64,000 bases of DNA from Paenibacillus odorifer (GTDB lineage Bacteria > Bacillota > Bacilli > Paenibacillales > Paenibacillaceae). Each line of letters opens with the position of its first letter. Position 1 is the first letter of the stretch. Shown here in pieces: positions 16,215 through 25,060 of this stretch. The stretch covers positions 3,596,001 to 3,660,000 of the forward strand of contig NZ_CP009428.1 in assembly GCF_000758725.1 (NCBI RefSeq), given 5' to 3'. The position numbers and the translations under genes are program-made. A model generated the notes under the pieces. It made no database searches and was not told the origin of the DNA. It saw only the letters and a list, made by a program, of their open reading frames with translations.

Positions 16215-18092
16215 TTACAATACGGCACTATTTAATTGCTTCAGATCTTCTTTTATAAAAAGAGTGTACCATACTGAAAAAATGTAAATTAGCCATATTC
16301 TACGCGAATAGTCGCCTTTATTACTCCGATGCTGGGTAAACATCTCTTCGATGATATTCATATTGAATATTTCTTCAATGCCACTATATCGTATTTGTTC
16401 GAACATTATATCTGAAATTGGAGTTTTGAGCCAATCACGAATGGGTACGGGAAATCCTAGTTTCGGGCGATTCACAATAGCTTCCGGAACGATTCCTTCC
16501 ATAGCTTTACGCAAAGCAAGTTTTGTTGTTTTTTGCCCAATCCGATTGGATACAGGTATTTTACTAGCCGTTTCGAAAACCTCTTTATCTAAAAATGGGA
16601 CTCTTAATTCTAATGAATGTGCCATGGATAGCTTATCTGCTTTTGATAAAATATCTCCAGGTAACCAAAAATTCATATCAATAAACTGCATTCTTGTCGC
16701 AGGGTCTAGGTGAGCTGTCTTATCATAAAAAGGCTTAACGATATCCGCGGGATGTAAAAAGCTATGCTGAGCGTGTACCGATTCGTGGAGCAAATTCATC
16801 TTACCGGTTTTGTTGAAGATGTTCGCATTACCGAAAAAACGTTCTTCTAAAGGTGTCAGACCCCGAAGCAAATAATTTTTTCCATAAAAATGATAGGGAT
16901 ATACGGATAATGATTTTCGTAACGAATCCTTTATAAAGTTAGGCATCCAGGTTATCGGTCTTAAAGCATTTGGCTCTCTATAGATTCTGTATCCTCCGAA
17001 TAATTCGTCAGCACCTTCCCCTGATAAGACAACCGTAACATGTTCTTTGGCAAGCTGGTTTAGATGATAGAGTGCAATGGCAGAAGGATCCGCTACAGGT
17101 TCATCTAGATGCCAGACCGTTTTCGGGATACTTTCAAAAAAGTCTTTTTGCGATAAGATGTGAAAATAATGATCTGTCCCCAGTTTGGCTGCTGTTTGAT
17201 TTGCAATGATTGTTTCATTGTTCAACCCTTCAAATCCAATTGAAAAGGTTTTGGTGGATTCTTCTGTTCTCATCATTGCAGCTATAGCTGTAGAGTCAAT
17301 TCCACTGGACAAAAAACATCCTCTATTCACATCACTTTGTAAATGAAGGTTTACAGACTCTTTCAATTTCCACTGAATTTCTTCTGCGTAGTCTGCTAAA
17401 GATCGTACTACCGGTTGAAAATGGGGTTCCCAATATTTCTCGATCTTCATTTCACCTTCCGAGTTAACAAATACTCGCTCTGCAGGTCCTAATTTATGAA
17501 TGTGTTCAAACATCGTATCAGGATGCGGGACATACTGAAAAGTTAAGTAGCTGAATAAACTTTGATACTGAAGCTTTCTGGGTACCCCTTGCACTGCAAG
17601 TATGCTTTTAATTTCCGAAGCAAATAAAAGATTATTTTCGTCTTTGTAATAATAAAAAGGCTTGATCCCGAAATGATCTCTAGCAGCAAAAAGAGATTGT
17701 TCCTTAAGATCCCAAATCGCAAAACTAAACATTCCACGTAAATGATGGACACAATCCTTGCCGTATTCCTCAAATAAATGCACAATGACCTCTGTATCGG
17801 ATTGCGTCTGAAAGTGATGTCCCTTTAGCTTAAGTTGATCTCGTAGTGTTTTATAATTATAGATTTCACCATTAAAAATAATCCAAAGAGTACGATCTTC
17901 ATTCGTCATCGGTTGATTGCCATCACGTAAATCAATTACAGACAATCTGCGAAAACCAAGTCCAATGCGAGAATCGAGCCATACTCCCTCATGATTGGGA
18001 CCTCGGTGATTCATAACCCCTGTCATTTGTTTTAAGGTTTCTTCATGTGGTGGCTGTCCATTATATTTTAATATTCCTGCTATTCCGCACAT
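16215..18092 (-). CDS. asnB: Asparagine synthetase (glutamine-hydrolysing)
   Basis: 625 aa. The start is set at the ATG giving MCGIAG because class II glutamine amidotransferases need Cys at position 2; AGGAAGG lies upstream. The longer open frame (to 18182) would bury this catalytic cysteine. The N-terminal domain shows MNHRGPNHEG, FNGEIYNY and SDTEVI; the C-terminal synthetase domain has the SSGIDS pyrophosphate loop and SLELRVPFLDKEVFE. It forms asparagine from aspartate, glutamine and ATP in the cytoplasm. The intact glutaminase site argues against a lasso-peptide cyclase. It is followed at once by an Imm5-like gene. Paralogues (asnO/asnH types) exist in Bacillus, so which role it serves is unknown. 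Confidence 0.88.
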   Translation of the reverse strand: MCGIAGILKYNGQPPHEETLKQMTGVMNHRGPNHEGVWLDSRIGLGFRRLSVIDLRDGNQPMTNEDRTLWIIFNGEIYNYKTLRDQLKLKGHHFQTQSDTEVIVHLFEEYGKDCVHHLRGMFSFAIWDLKEQSLFAARDHFGIKPFYYYKDENNLLFASEIKSILAVQGVPRKLQYQSLFSYLTFQYVPHPDTMFEHIHKLGPAERVFVNSEGEMKIEKYWEPHFQPVVRSLADYAEEIQWKLKESVNLHLQSDVNRGCFLSSGIDSTAIAAMMRTEESTKTFSIGFEGLNNETIIANQTAAKLGTDHYFHILSQKDFFESIPKTVWHLDEPVADPSAIALYHLNQLAKEHVTVVLSGEGADELFGGYRIYREPNALRPITWMPNFIKDSLRKSLSVYPYHFYGKNYLLRGLTPLEERFFGNANIFNKTGKMNLLHESVHAQHSFLHPADIVKPFYDKTAHLDPATRMQFIDMNFWLPGDILSKADKLSMAHSLELRVPFLDKEVFETASKIPVSNRIGQKTTKLALRKAMEGIVPEAIVNRPKLGFPVPIRDWLKTPISDIMFEQIRYSGIEEIFNMNIIEEMFTQHRSNKGDYSRRIWLIYIFSVWYTLFIKEDLKQLNSAVL

Positions 18093-18195
18093 ACTCTGGC
18101 AGTCCTTCCTATTATAAAGATTAGGATATAGAGTGCCCATAATTGCTTTGATAAATTTATCATTTTTTTCTAAAGGATTCACTTATTTGAAAATA

Positions 18196-18230
18196 TAAAA
18201 AAAGAAAAGCCTGTATTAGCAGGCTTTTCT
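18196..18230 (-). terminator. Terminator after the alpha/beta hydrolase
   Basis: AGAAAAGCCTG/CAGGCTTTTCT perfect stem followed on the minus strand by a T-run, ten bases after the hydrolase stop. Confidence 0.8.
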
Positions 18231-18239
18231 CATTCATTT

Positions 18240-19178
18240 TTACTTTATCTCTCCCAGAAAGCTTCTAAAGTTCTCGACAATGTCTTTAGATCGGGTATGG
18301 TGCAAATAATGCTCCCCATCAAGCAACATCAATTTCCCGTGTAAGGAGTCGTTAATCTGTTCTTTATGCAGGGATTCCCAGCCTGGAACATCCGTATTGT
18401 CTTTCACTAGGAAGAAAATAACAGGAAGATCTTTAGGGAAATTTAATGTTTCCGTGGCTTTGAAATTGCTTTTAAAATGCTCTGCTTCGCTGATGATATT
18501 AGGATTCATCATGTTTTTAAGTGAAATCATTCTATCTTGTTCTTTAGTTTCCTCATCATCACTTGGTGTAACGATTTGGGCCGGGTTGAGTTTTACCAGC
18601 AATCGCATAAATCCTGATTTTTTAAGCAGCTTATAGGTTCCTGATGGAAATTCTTCATCGTTGCCCCCTTGTGTGGGTACGCTGCTGTCGATGCCTACGA
18701 ATGCACTAACTTCGTTTTCGTATTTGTTCACATAGTCCAGTCCGTAAATTCCTGCTATAGAGTGTCCCATCAGAATATAACGATCTATCTTTAATTCTTG
18801 TAAAGCTTCATGAAGCTCACTCACTATATTGTCGACCGTTCGTTCTTTTGTGGTGACATCACTTAGTCCATAACCAAACGGCTCAACTACTACAACTTTA
18901 TAGAAAGGAGTCAGTTCATCTACAAGTGGTTTGAAATCAATTACGGGTGATGCGGTTCCAAACCCTGGGAGTAACACGACCGTTTCCTTGCCTTGCCCTT
19001 GTATGGTTACATTCATTTTTTTCCCGTCGACAGGTACAAGCTGACCATAGGGTTCTATTTTTCCTTTCTCCACTTTATTGCTGATCACATTGACTGTAAA
19101 AACGATGACCAGAAAAAGTGCTAGGAGGATGACTATAGCGACTATTACTTTAAGTAAAATTAATAATGTTTTCTTCAT
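18240..19178 (-). CDS. Membrane-anchored alpha/beta hydrolase
   Basis: 312 aa. One N-terminal membrane helix (~5-32), then an alpha/beta hydrolase fold: VVLLPGFGTASPV supplies the oxyanion loop, VVVEPFGYGLSD follows, and GHSIAG (138-143, Ser140) is the nucleophile elbow. DGEHYLHHTRS near the C-terminus holds the catalytic histidine. The catalytic domain probably lies on the outer face of the membrane. Substrate unknown; lipase, esterase or peptidase activity are all possible. It is monocistronic, with its own terminator. Confidence 0.82.
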   Translation of the reverse strand: MKKTLLILLKVIVAIVILLALFLVIVFTVNVISNKVEKGKIEPYGQLVPVDGKKMNVTIQGQGKETVVLLPGFGTASPVIDFKPLVDELTPFYKVVVVEPFGYGLSDVTTKERTVDNIVSELHEALQELKIDRYILMGHSIAGIYGLDYVNKYENEVSAFVGIDSSVPTQGGNDEEFPSGTYKLLKKSGFMRLLVKLNPAQIVTPSDDEETKEQDRMISLKNMMNPNIISEAEHFKSNFKATETLNFPKDLPVIFFLVKDNTDVPGWESLHKEQINDSLHGKLMLLDGEHYLHHTRSKDIVENFRSFLGEIK

Positions 19179-19369
19179 ACTTTCATTTCCTTCCTTGATG
19201 TTTCTTTTAGTTTCTCCAACTTCTGCACCCCTTCTTGTTATCCCTTATCTTTTGTCTATTCCATTCTATCAATCCAGTCTTAGATCCTGTGTAACGCAAG
19301 TTTAATTGATTCTTAACTTTCAACAGCCCCTAATGATAACGATTTAAGCTTCTGTTAAGATTGGAATAA

Positions 19370-19433
19370 CAAAAAAACACCTTTAGTTATCCGTCGATTA
19401 ACCATAGGCCAATTCAACGTTTTCTAAAGGTGT
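19370..19433 (-). terminator. Terminator after the DUF896 gene
   Basis: ACACCTTTAG (19377-19386) pairs with CTAAAGGTGT (19424-19433); the minus strand then runs TTTTTTT. The loop is long (37 bases). Confidence 0.6.
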
Positions 19434-19457
19434 AGTTTCCACTTATTAGTTCATTGA

Positions 19458-19670
19458 TTATTTACGCGCTGCACGAAGCTTCTCAGGAGTTACATCATTT
19501 CCATCCGGATCTAAAATTGTCACTCCAGAAAGACTGTTACGAACTTGTCCACGAATTTCACGCAGGTAGTCTTCACGCAATGCGATCTGTTCAACCCATT
19601 CGCCTTGTGTCAGACCTACTTCACGTTCTTTCTTAGCTAATTCATTGATGCGAGTCAAACTTGTAATCAT
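19458..19670 (-). CDS. DUF896 protein (YnzC family)
   Basis: 70 aa, the usual length of the YnzC/DUF896 family: ITSLTRINELAKKEREVGLT, then EQIALREDYLREIRGQVR and VTPEKLRAARK. These are small cytosolic helical-hairpin proteins found throughout Bacilli; B. subtilis YneA-operon YnzC belongs here, with no settled function. Its neighbours (a MarR gene upstream in the same direction) give no clear link. Confidence 0.88.
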   Translation of the reverse strand: MITSLTRINELAKKEREVGLTQGEWVEQIALREDYLREIRGQVRNSLSGVTILDPDGNDVTPEKLRAARK

Positions 19671-19732
19671 CTATGTTCCTCTTTTCTTAGTTTTAATTAG
19701 CTTACTAACGGTTATGGCGATTAGTTCCAGAT

Positions 19733-20149
19733 TCAAGCTAAATTATCAGCCATTTGTTTCATAAGTCTTCTTAATAATAAACGTTCTTCAGGTATAATTC
19801 CGGCTAGTAATTTATCCAGCTGTTTGTTCCAGATCTGTTCCACAGGTTCGCAGAGATTACGTCCGGCTGGGGTTAGATACACTCGGCTAACTCTGCCATC
19901 TTCAGGATCTCTTTTTCGAACAACAAACCCATGATTTTCAAGAGATTTCACCATATTTGTTATGGTTGGAGGCTCACAATTCAAGCGTTCACTTAGCTGT
20001 ATCTGTGTCATTCCATCTGTTCTCCATAACCGGCATAATAACTGTTCTTGACCCACATGAAGATTAAGTTCTCTAAGCAGCTCTGCATAATCTCTACGCA
20101 TTTCCGCTGATATTCTATCCAGTAGTTCCCTTATCTCATCTTCTACCAC
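19733..20149 (-). CDS. MarR-family transcriptional regulator
   Basis: 138 aa, typical MarR size. The winged helix covers LCRLWRTDGMTQIQLSERLNCEPPTITNMVKSLE (in segments ~40-73), followed by the wing RKRDPEDGRVSRVYLTPAGR. MarR proteins are dimeric repressors that release DNA on binding phenolics or other effectors. Target unknown; the adjacent DUF896 gene 60 bases downstream is a possible member of the same transcript. Confidence 0.88.
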   Translation of the reverse strand: MVEDEIRELLDRISAEMRRDYAELLRELNLHVGQEQLLCRLWRTDGMTQIQLSERLNCEPPTITNMVKSLENHGFVVRKRDPEDGRVSRVYLTPAGRNLCEPVEQIWNKQLDKLLAGIIPEERLLLRRLMKQMADNLA

Positions 20150-20262
20150 AGATATTTCCTCCGTACTGCCTTACAAATTACTTAGCAAGCTAATAATATC
20201 ACGATTTATTAAAAATTTCAAATAAATGTCCGTAACGTTCATCCTGTTTGCTGACCAAACCA

Positions 20263-20314
20263 TTAAAAAAGGAGTAACACCACAAGATCACGTAGATCTT
20301 ATTTTTTTACTCCT
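20263..20314 (-). terminator. Terminator after the sensor kinase
   Basis: AGGAGTAA (20270-20277)/TTACTCCT (20307-20314) encloses an inner AAGATC/GATCTT stem, and the minus strand continues with TTTTTTAATGG. Confidence 0.7.
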
Positions 20315-20339
20315 GCCCAGTCAACACTTGACTTCGTTC

Positions 20340-21434
20340 TCAATTATTTTGTGGAAGCCGCACTTCAAACATCGTCCGAACTACACTGCTTTGTGCAGAA
20401 ACTGTTCCAGCATGTTGTTCCACAATGTTTTTAGTGATAAATAAGCCCAGTCCCGTACTCCCTGTGGGATGCGTTCGCGCTCGATCTCCGGTGTAGAACA
20501 TATCAAAAATACGCGGTAGCTCTTCCGGATCAATACAATCTCCATAGTTAATAATCTCAATAACGACTTCGTTTTCTTCTAAATACCCATGAATATCAAT
20601 AAATTGACCGTCGCTTCCGTATCGCGCTGCGTTAGTGAGAAGATTCTCAAATACACGTGCCAGCAGCTCACCGTCACCCTCTATCTTCAGAGGTTGGGTT
20701 ACATCCAAACGGGAAGTAAGACCATTTTTCTCAAAAACGGGATATAACTCTTCATTTAATTGTAAAAGAAGCTCACTAAGGTCGATCGAGGTTTTCTCAA
20801 GCGTAAGCTTACCGTAGTTCATTCTTGTAATTTCAAATAGCTCATCAATTAATTTTTCCAAACGTTGAGATTTAGTATAAGCAATCGTTGTGTAATGTCT
20901 GGTCTGTTCTGGCGTTAATTCATTGTCCCTAAGGATAAAATCCAAATAACCTATAACTGAGGTAAGTGGAGTACGCAGATCATGTGCCAGATTTAACACA
21001 AGTTGATCTTTACTGCTCTCCGCAAAGTCTCCCCGCTCAATAGCTTCCTGAAGATGATCAATAGCCAGATTGATATCATGGCCAATAAGGCCGAATTCAT
21101 CTTTAGAAGGGATATCCACCCGCTCCGAGAAATCACCCGACGCCAGCTGATGGATCCCTTTCGAGATTTCCTTGAAATAATTTGCATATGGTTTAGTAAA
21201 TATAAAAAAGAATAAGATGGCCAAAGGAATGAAGATAATCAAAAACGCATTAACATCACCGATATCCCGCATCAAGTAGCGAACTTTAGTCAATGGATTT
21301 TCTAATAAGACCTCTGATCGATAATATCTCTGCAGAATTTTATAGATTGAAAAGGTAATTCCACCGGATACAAGCATACTGGCCATCAGCAGCATAATCA
21401 TTTTTGTACGAAAGCTATAAATCATTTTAGGCAT
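20340..21434 (-). CDS. Sensor histidine kinase (VanS/PhoR-like)
   Basis: 364 aa. Two membrane helices (~12-32 and ~62-80) flank a short extracellular loop, then a HAMP segment (ISKGIHQLASGDFSERVDIP), a HisKA box with the phospho-accepting His in NLAHDLRTPLTSVIGYLD, and HATPase motifs ENLLTNAARYG, PRIFDMFYTGDRARTH, GSTGLGLFITKNIVEQH. It resembles kinases that work with OmpR-type regulators, but no response regulator gene adjoins it. It follows the ABC/GntR operon in the same direction after ~80 bases, so it may be linked to that system. Confidence 0.85.
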   Translation of the reverse strand: MPKMIYSFRTKMIMLLMASMLVSGGITFSIYKILQRYYRSEVLLENPLTKVRYLMRDIGDVNAFLIIFIPLAILFFFIFTKPYANYFKEISKGIHQLASGDFSERVDIPSKDEFGLIGHDINLAIDHLQEAIERGDFAESSKDQLVLNLAHDLRTPLTSVIGYLDFILRDNELTPEQTRHYTTIAYTKSQRLEKLIDELFEITRMNYGKLTLEKTSIDLSELLLQLNEELYPVFEKNGLTSRLDVTQPLKIEGDGELLARVFENLLTNAARYGSDGQFIDIHGYLEENEVVIEIINYGDCIDPEELPRIFDMFYTGDRARTHPTGSTGLGLFITKNIVEQHAGTVSAQSSVVRTMFEVRLPQNN

Positions 21435-21515
21435 TGGTTGTATACCCTTCCCCTACTATTTATCTTTGTAGTGACAATGGTATATGAATTCATTCAAAAT
21501 CTCAAATCCTTCGAA

Positions 21516-22154
21516 TCAAAGATCTTTCCGCACAAAAATCCGCAGAGAAATGATATATGAACAGCTAAGCAAGAATATATAAGCCAGCCCTAGGATTATA
21601 AAGGGAATGACCGTACCTTTCACTCCAAAACTTAGCCATCTGTTCACATCAGGTATCCACTGGATCAAAAAGCTAAACACGTTCGGGCCAAACATAACAA
21701 TCATCATAAAAACAAGATTAACCACTTGTGCCCCCTTTGCCCCTAACCAGTAATGAATCGGTAAATAAAGCATCGCAAGGAGAGGGAAAATGGATATCGT
21801 AATACCAACCTCTTGCCAAAAATGAGGGGTTACGGCTTTACCTGTCACAACAATCAGGAGATAGGTAAAGGCCGTTGCTGCCAGCCCGACAAGAGCAAAC
21901 GGAAGGATCGAAAAATATTTGGCACGGACAAGCTCTTGTCTCCGTACAGGGAGATTAACGAGAAACCGTTGCGTCATCTGCTGAGTATCCATTGAACAGG
22001 AGCTTATCAATAACAGCATAGGTGGCATTACCGTAAATAAACTGAAGCTATGATAGTTTGAGTATGCTATGAAAATAAAGAAAGGGATTAGCAGCATCAG
22101 AAATTTACGCAGAAGAATGAAGTCTTTTTGAATTAAAAAAAATGATTTATACAC
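21516..22154 (-). CDS. ABC-2-type permease subunit (paralogue 2)
   Basis: 212 aa with about six hydrophobic helices and a conserved SCSMDTQQMTQRFLVNLPVRRQELVRAKYFS stretch (in parts ~52-82) shared with the preceding gene. This NLPVRR(Q/K)E(L/I)V pattern marks ABC-2 permeases such as B. subtilis YtrC/YtrD-type and lantibiotic-like exporters. It lies 17 bases downstream of the other permease and is the last gene of the gntR-ABC operon. Likely pairs with its paralogue as a heterodimer in the membrane. Confidence 0.75.
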   Translation of the reverse strand: MYKSFFLIQKDFILLRKFLMLLIPFFIFIAYSNYHSFSLFTVMPPMLLLISSCSMDTQQMTQRFLVNLPVRRQELVRAKYFSILPFALVGLAATAFTYLLIVVTGKAVTPHFWQEVGITISIFPLLAMLYLPIHYWLGAKGAQVVNLVFMMIVMFGPNVFSFLIQWIPDVNRWLSFGVKGTVIPFIILGLAYIFLLSCSYIISLRIFVRKDL

Positions 22155-22171
22155 TTTACGTCCTCCTTAGC

Positions 22172-22807
22172 TTATAACTCTTCCTTACTAAACAATCGTA
22201 GTGAAATTCTATACGAGCAGTACAATATAGATAGATAAACAATCCCTGTCAAACCAACCGGCACCAGATGATCTTGCAGCTTTAAATGGGTAATCGTTAA
22301 GAAAAAGGATGAATTTGAGAGTGAAGATCCAGTGTTTAGGGTGGTTATCGTTATTACTACATTAAAAAGGATATTGAAGTAATAGTTTTTGGAACCAAGC
22401 CAATAATGAATCGGCAGATAAATAGACGCAGTCAAAGGAATCATCAGTAATGTTAAAGATACCCCTATCCAATAAAACGGGCTTATGGAATATCCAAATG
22501 AAAAGGAAATTAGTAACAAAGCTAAAGAGCAAACCAAACCGATGAAACAATAAGGAACAAGTGATAAGTATTTAGCCAAGATAATCTCTTGCCGTCTTAC
22601 TGGCAACCCTATAACAAACTTTGTGTTGTTATTCAATGCATCCATAGAACAGGAGTATACGAGCAACAGTAAAGATTGAAATGTAGCAAACATGCTGGAG
22701 TTATCCAGTTGAACATATGCAATAAACAAGATACTCAAGAGAAATATAGGGATAAAATTCCGCAGTAGGATAAAATCTTTTCGAATCAGCAAAAAGAGGT
22801 TAAACAT
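22172..22807 (-). CDS. ABC-2-type permease subunit (paralogue 1)
   Basis: 211 aa, about six membrane helices. SCSMDALNNNTKFVIGLPVRRQEIILAKYLS aligns with the same region of the downstream paralogue, showing an old tandem duplication. It overlaps the ATPase gene by eight bases. Together with the ATPase and GntR regulator it forms a YtrA-like module, typically induced by cell-wall antibiotics in Bacillota (family knowledge, not shown here). Confidence 0.75.
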   Translation of the reverse strand: MFNLFLLIRKDFILLRNFIPIFLLSILFIAYVQLDNSSMFATFQSLLLLVYSCSMDALNNNTKFVIGLPVRRQEIILAKYLSLVPYCFIGLVCSLALLLISFSFGYSISPFYWIGVSLTLLMIPLTASIYLPIHYWLGSKNYYFNILFNVVITITTLNTGSSLSNSSFFLTITHLKLQDHLVPVGLTGIVYLSILYCSYRISLRLFSKEEL

Positions 22808-23669
22808 ACAAAGCGTTTCCCTTTACCGTAAAATACATGATTTCTTCCAGGGTAGGTGTTTCGCATATGGCATGATCTCTAAAGAAGTGTTCCCCCTCAG
22901 AGCGATTGTTCAGAAGCCCCTCGAAACCAACTTCCGTCTCTCTAAGCCCGATGAACCATTTTCGCACATCCCGATCAAGCAACTCTTTGTTGCCTTTAAC
23001 CATCATATATTTGTTGGCTAGTGATTCCTTCATTTCATTAAATACTAAGCGCCCTTCGTTCACAAAAACAATATAGTCCGCGATCCGATCCAAATCAGTC
23101 GTATTATGCGTTGAAAAAAGAATAGACTTCTTTTCATCCTGGATATGCTCACTAAGCAAATCAAGCAACTCTCTTCGGAATATAGGATCAAGTCCTGCAG
23201 TAGGTTCATCCATAATGAGCAGATCTGCACCATGTGATAAGGCAATGGCGAGTGAATACTTCATTTTCATTCCTTTGGAGAGCTCCTTAATCTTTTTCCG
23301 CGGGGAAAGCTTGAACATCTCTATGTATTTCCTATACGTTTCTTGATCCCAACGACTATAAAAAGGAGCAATAATCTTACTCATCTGATCGATGGTTAAT
23401 TGATCGTAAAAGTAATTCTCATCGGAGACATAGCCAATCCGATCCTTATTCTCTGCTTCATGAATAGACATCTCTTGGTCAAAAATCTTGACGCTGCCGC
23501 GATCAGGAAACACCATCCCCATCATCATTTTAATTATTGTTGTTTTCCCTGCCCCATTCGGCCCAATTAGCCCCGTGATATACCCTTCTTTGATACCGAA
23601 CGTAAGTTCGCATAGGCTAAAATGGCCATATTTTTTAGAAATTTGGTCCAATTGAATGACTTCTTTCAT
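22800..23669 (-). CDS. ABC transporter ATP-binding protein (YtrB-like)
   Basis: 289 aa. Walker A is GPNGAGKTT (~36-44), the signature LSKGM (~134-138), and Walker B LLIMDEPTAGLDP (~152-164), with switch histidine in STHNTTD. A C-terminal extension of ~70 residues follows the ATPase core, as in YtrB. It overlaps the GntR gene upstream by four bases (translational coupling) and the permease downstream by eight. It should power export or membrane perturbation by the two ABC-2 permeases. Confidence 0.85.
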   Translation of the reverse strand: MKEVIQLDQISKKYGHFSLCELTFGIKEGYITGLIGPNGAGKTTIIKMMMGMVFPDRGSVKIFDQEMSIHEAENKDRIGYVSDENYFYDQLTIDQMSKIIAPFYSRWDQETYRKYIEMFKLSPRKKIKELSKGMKMKYSLAIALSHGADLLIMDEPTAGLDPIFRRELLDLLSEHIQDEKKSILFSTHNTTDLDRIADYIVFVNEGRLVFNEMKESLANKYMMVKGNKELLDRDVRKWFIGLRETEVGFEGLLNNRSEGEHFFRDHAICETPTLEEIMYFTVKGNALYV

Positions 23670-24046
23670 TCTGTCTCCTCCTCATAAAGCAATTTCAACA
23701 TCTCACTAAACTCAGCAAAATTAATCCCCAGCATTTTACTCTCGTCGATAATCTCCTTCATTTTTTGCTCCATAATCCGTAGCCGTTGTTCCCGAATAAA
23801 CTCCTGATCTGCACCAGAAACAAAGGAACCTTTCCCCACAATTGAATTGATAAGCCCTTCTCTCTCCAGTTCTTCATAGGCTCGTTTCGTTGTAATTACG
23901 CTAATCTGCAGCTCTTTGGCTAATAGCCGGATAGAAGGTAATGGGGTACCAGACACTAATTCTCCTTGCAGAATCATCTGGCGGATCTGGCTGACAATCT
24001 GTGCATAGATGGGTTCACCGGAAGTGTTGGATATCAATATGTTCAT
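23666..24046 (-). CDS. GntR-family regulator, YtrA subfamily
   Basis: 126 aa, the short YtrA form: a winged HTH (PIYAQIVSQIRQMILQGELV, LPSIRLLAKELQISVITTKRAYEELEREGLI) plus a ~50-residue helical tail, with no effector domain. YtrA proteins repress their own ABC operon. The start lies 38 bases from a perfect palindrome (24084-24104) that fits a YtrA-type operator. First gene of a four-gene operon ending at 21516. Confidence 0.88.
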   Translation of the reverse strand: MNILISNTSGEPIYAQIVSQIRQMILQGELVSGTPLPSIRLLAKELQISVITTKRAYEELEREGLINSIVGKGSFVSGADQEFIREQRLRIMEQKMKEIIDESKMLGINFAEFSEMLKLLYEEETE

Positions 24047-24083
24047 GGAATCGTGCCCTCACTCCTAGTTTATGTGTTATCAA

Positions 24084-24104
24084 TGTATATATGTAATATA
24101 TACA
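24084..24104. promoter_or_regulatory. GntR/YtrA operator
   Basis: TGTATATAT (24084-24092), three bases, ATATATACA (24096-24104): a perfect 9-3-9 palindrome upstream of the gntR start, in the expected promoter zone. Confidence 0.65.
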
Positions 24105-24140
24105 CTATACTCAATGTTGTCAATTACCTTTCTTGTATCG

Positions 24141-24177
24141 GCAAAAAAGCTGATTCCTAGGATCTAAGAACCAGCTT
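24141..24177 (-). terminator. Terminator after the aspartoacylase-like gene
   Basis: AAGCTG (24147-24152)/CAGCTT (24172-24177) with a partly paired interior, then TTTTTTGCC on the minus strand. Confidence 0.6.
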
Positions 24178-24202
24178 ACATAGTTATCAGATATTTTCTT
24201 CA

Positions 24203-24880
24203 TCACAATAATCCAGCACTTTTTAAAAAACGGCTAACAATATCTATCTGATAGCGAATCCGTAGGTCACGATCAAGGCTCCAGCAGGTTTCCACAGTAA
24301 ATGCTTTAGCTCCTAATATACGGGTAACGGCTGCCCTTGAGGAGCCGGGGCGCTCCCGTAAACGGATATTAAAATGATAAGCGGTTTTGGGAATCGTTCG
24401 ATTAATGCCTTTGATGACACGTTTTGCTGTACCTATTCCTCGGCTTCCCGGAGTGACGATGATCGACTGGCCAAGTCGCTTAGGATTTTTTTGTGACAAC
24501 CCATTTGCTTCATGAAGGTCCAGAAACCAGGTGGGACGATATCTTAGTACTAGCTGTAGCAAAGCTGAAGCTAATGGATGTCTTGCCGCTGTTTTGCTAG
24601 AACGTGGAAAGGTGCGATTTAAATCAGGTACACCTCTGATCCGTTTGCGGTAAGCTTTTTGATTCAATAGAGGAACTACAATGATCGTGCCCCGGTGTAT
24701 ATACAACCTTCTCTGGTTAAAACGTTCTACAATGATCTGTGCGGCACGAATACTTCCTGTCTCATTCCCATGTATCCCCGACACCACCATAAAGACAGGA
24801 CCAGGAAGCTCACCTCTAATCACATAATAAGGGGTAGCATAAGCTGTGGACGATGCTAAGGTATAGCTTTCAACGATCAT
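24203..24880 (-). CDS. Succinylglutamate desuccinylase/aspartoacylase-family amidohydrolase
   Basis: 225 aa. SGIHGNETGS (~34-43) gives the zinc-binding HxxE motif, LDLHEANGL (~120-128) matches the catalytic DxHE region of M14-like aspartoacylases, and NRTFPR and ETCWSLDRD near 90 and 205 complete the pocket. These metallo-enzymes hydrolyse N-acyl amino acids or peptide-like amides in the cytoplasm. It is shorter than AstE, so its substrate is probably different. It stands alone, ended by a terminator. Confidence 0.75.
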   Translation of the reverse strand: MIVESYTLASSTAYATPYYVIRGELPGPVFMVVSGIHGNETGSIRAAQIIVERFNQRRLYIHRGTIIVVPLLNQKAYRKRIRGVPDLNRTFPRSSKTAARHPLASALLQLVLRYRPTWFLDLHEANGLSQKNPKRLGQSIIVTPGSRGIGTAKRVIKGINRTIPKTAYHFNIRLRERPGSSRAAVTRILGAKAFTVETCWSLDRDLRIRYQIDIVSRFLKSAGLL

Positions 24881-25013
24881 AAAGGATCACCTCCACATTT
24901 AGATAATCCATATATGTGTATTCCGATATACCCCAGTTGTCCTAGACAGATAAGCAAGAAGAAATGACGTTGTCTTTTTTAAAGATAACATTCGTTTTTC
25001 GTAGAAATACAAT

Positions 25014-25039
25014 CAAAAAAAGCCTGATTTCTCAGGCTT
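25014..25039 (-). terminator. Terminator after the GH4 gene
   Basis: AAGCCTGA/TCAGGCTT with a four-base loop, then TTTTTTTGATT on the minus strand. Confidence 0.8.
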
Positions 25040-25060
25040 CCTTAGTCCTAACTAGTTAAT

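Noticed and set aside
16215..18092. Asparagine-synthetase-like protein as a lasso-peptide cyclase
   Set aside because: The glutaminase start MCGIAG is intact and no leader peptidase or precursor gene is nearby, so it is an ordinary class II enzyme.
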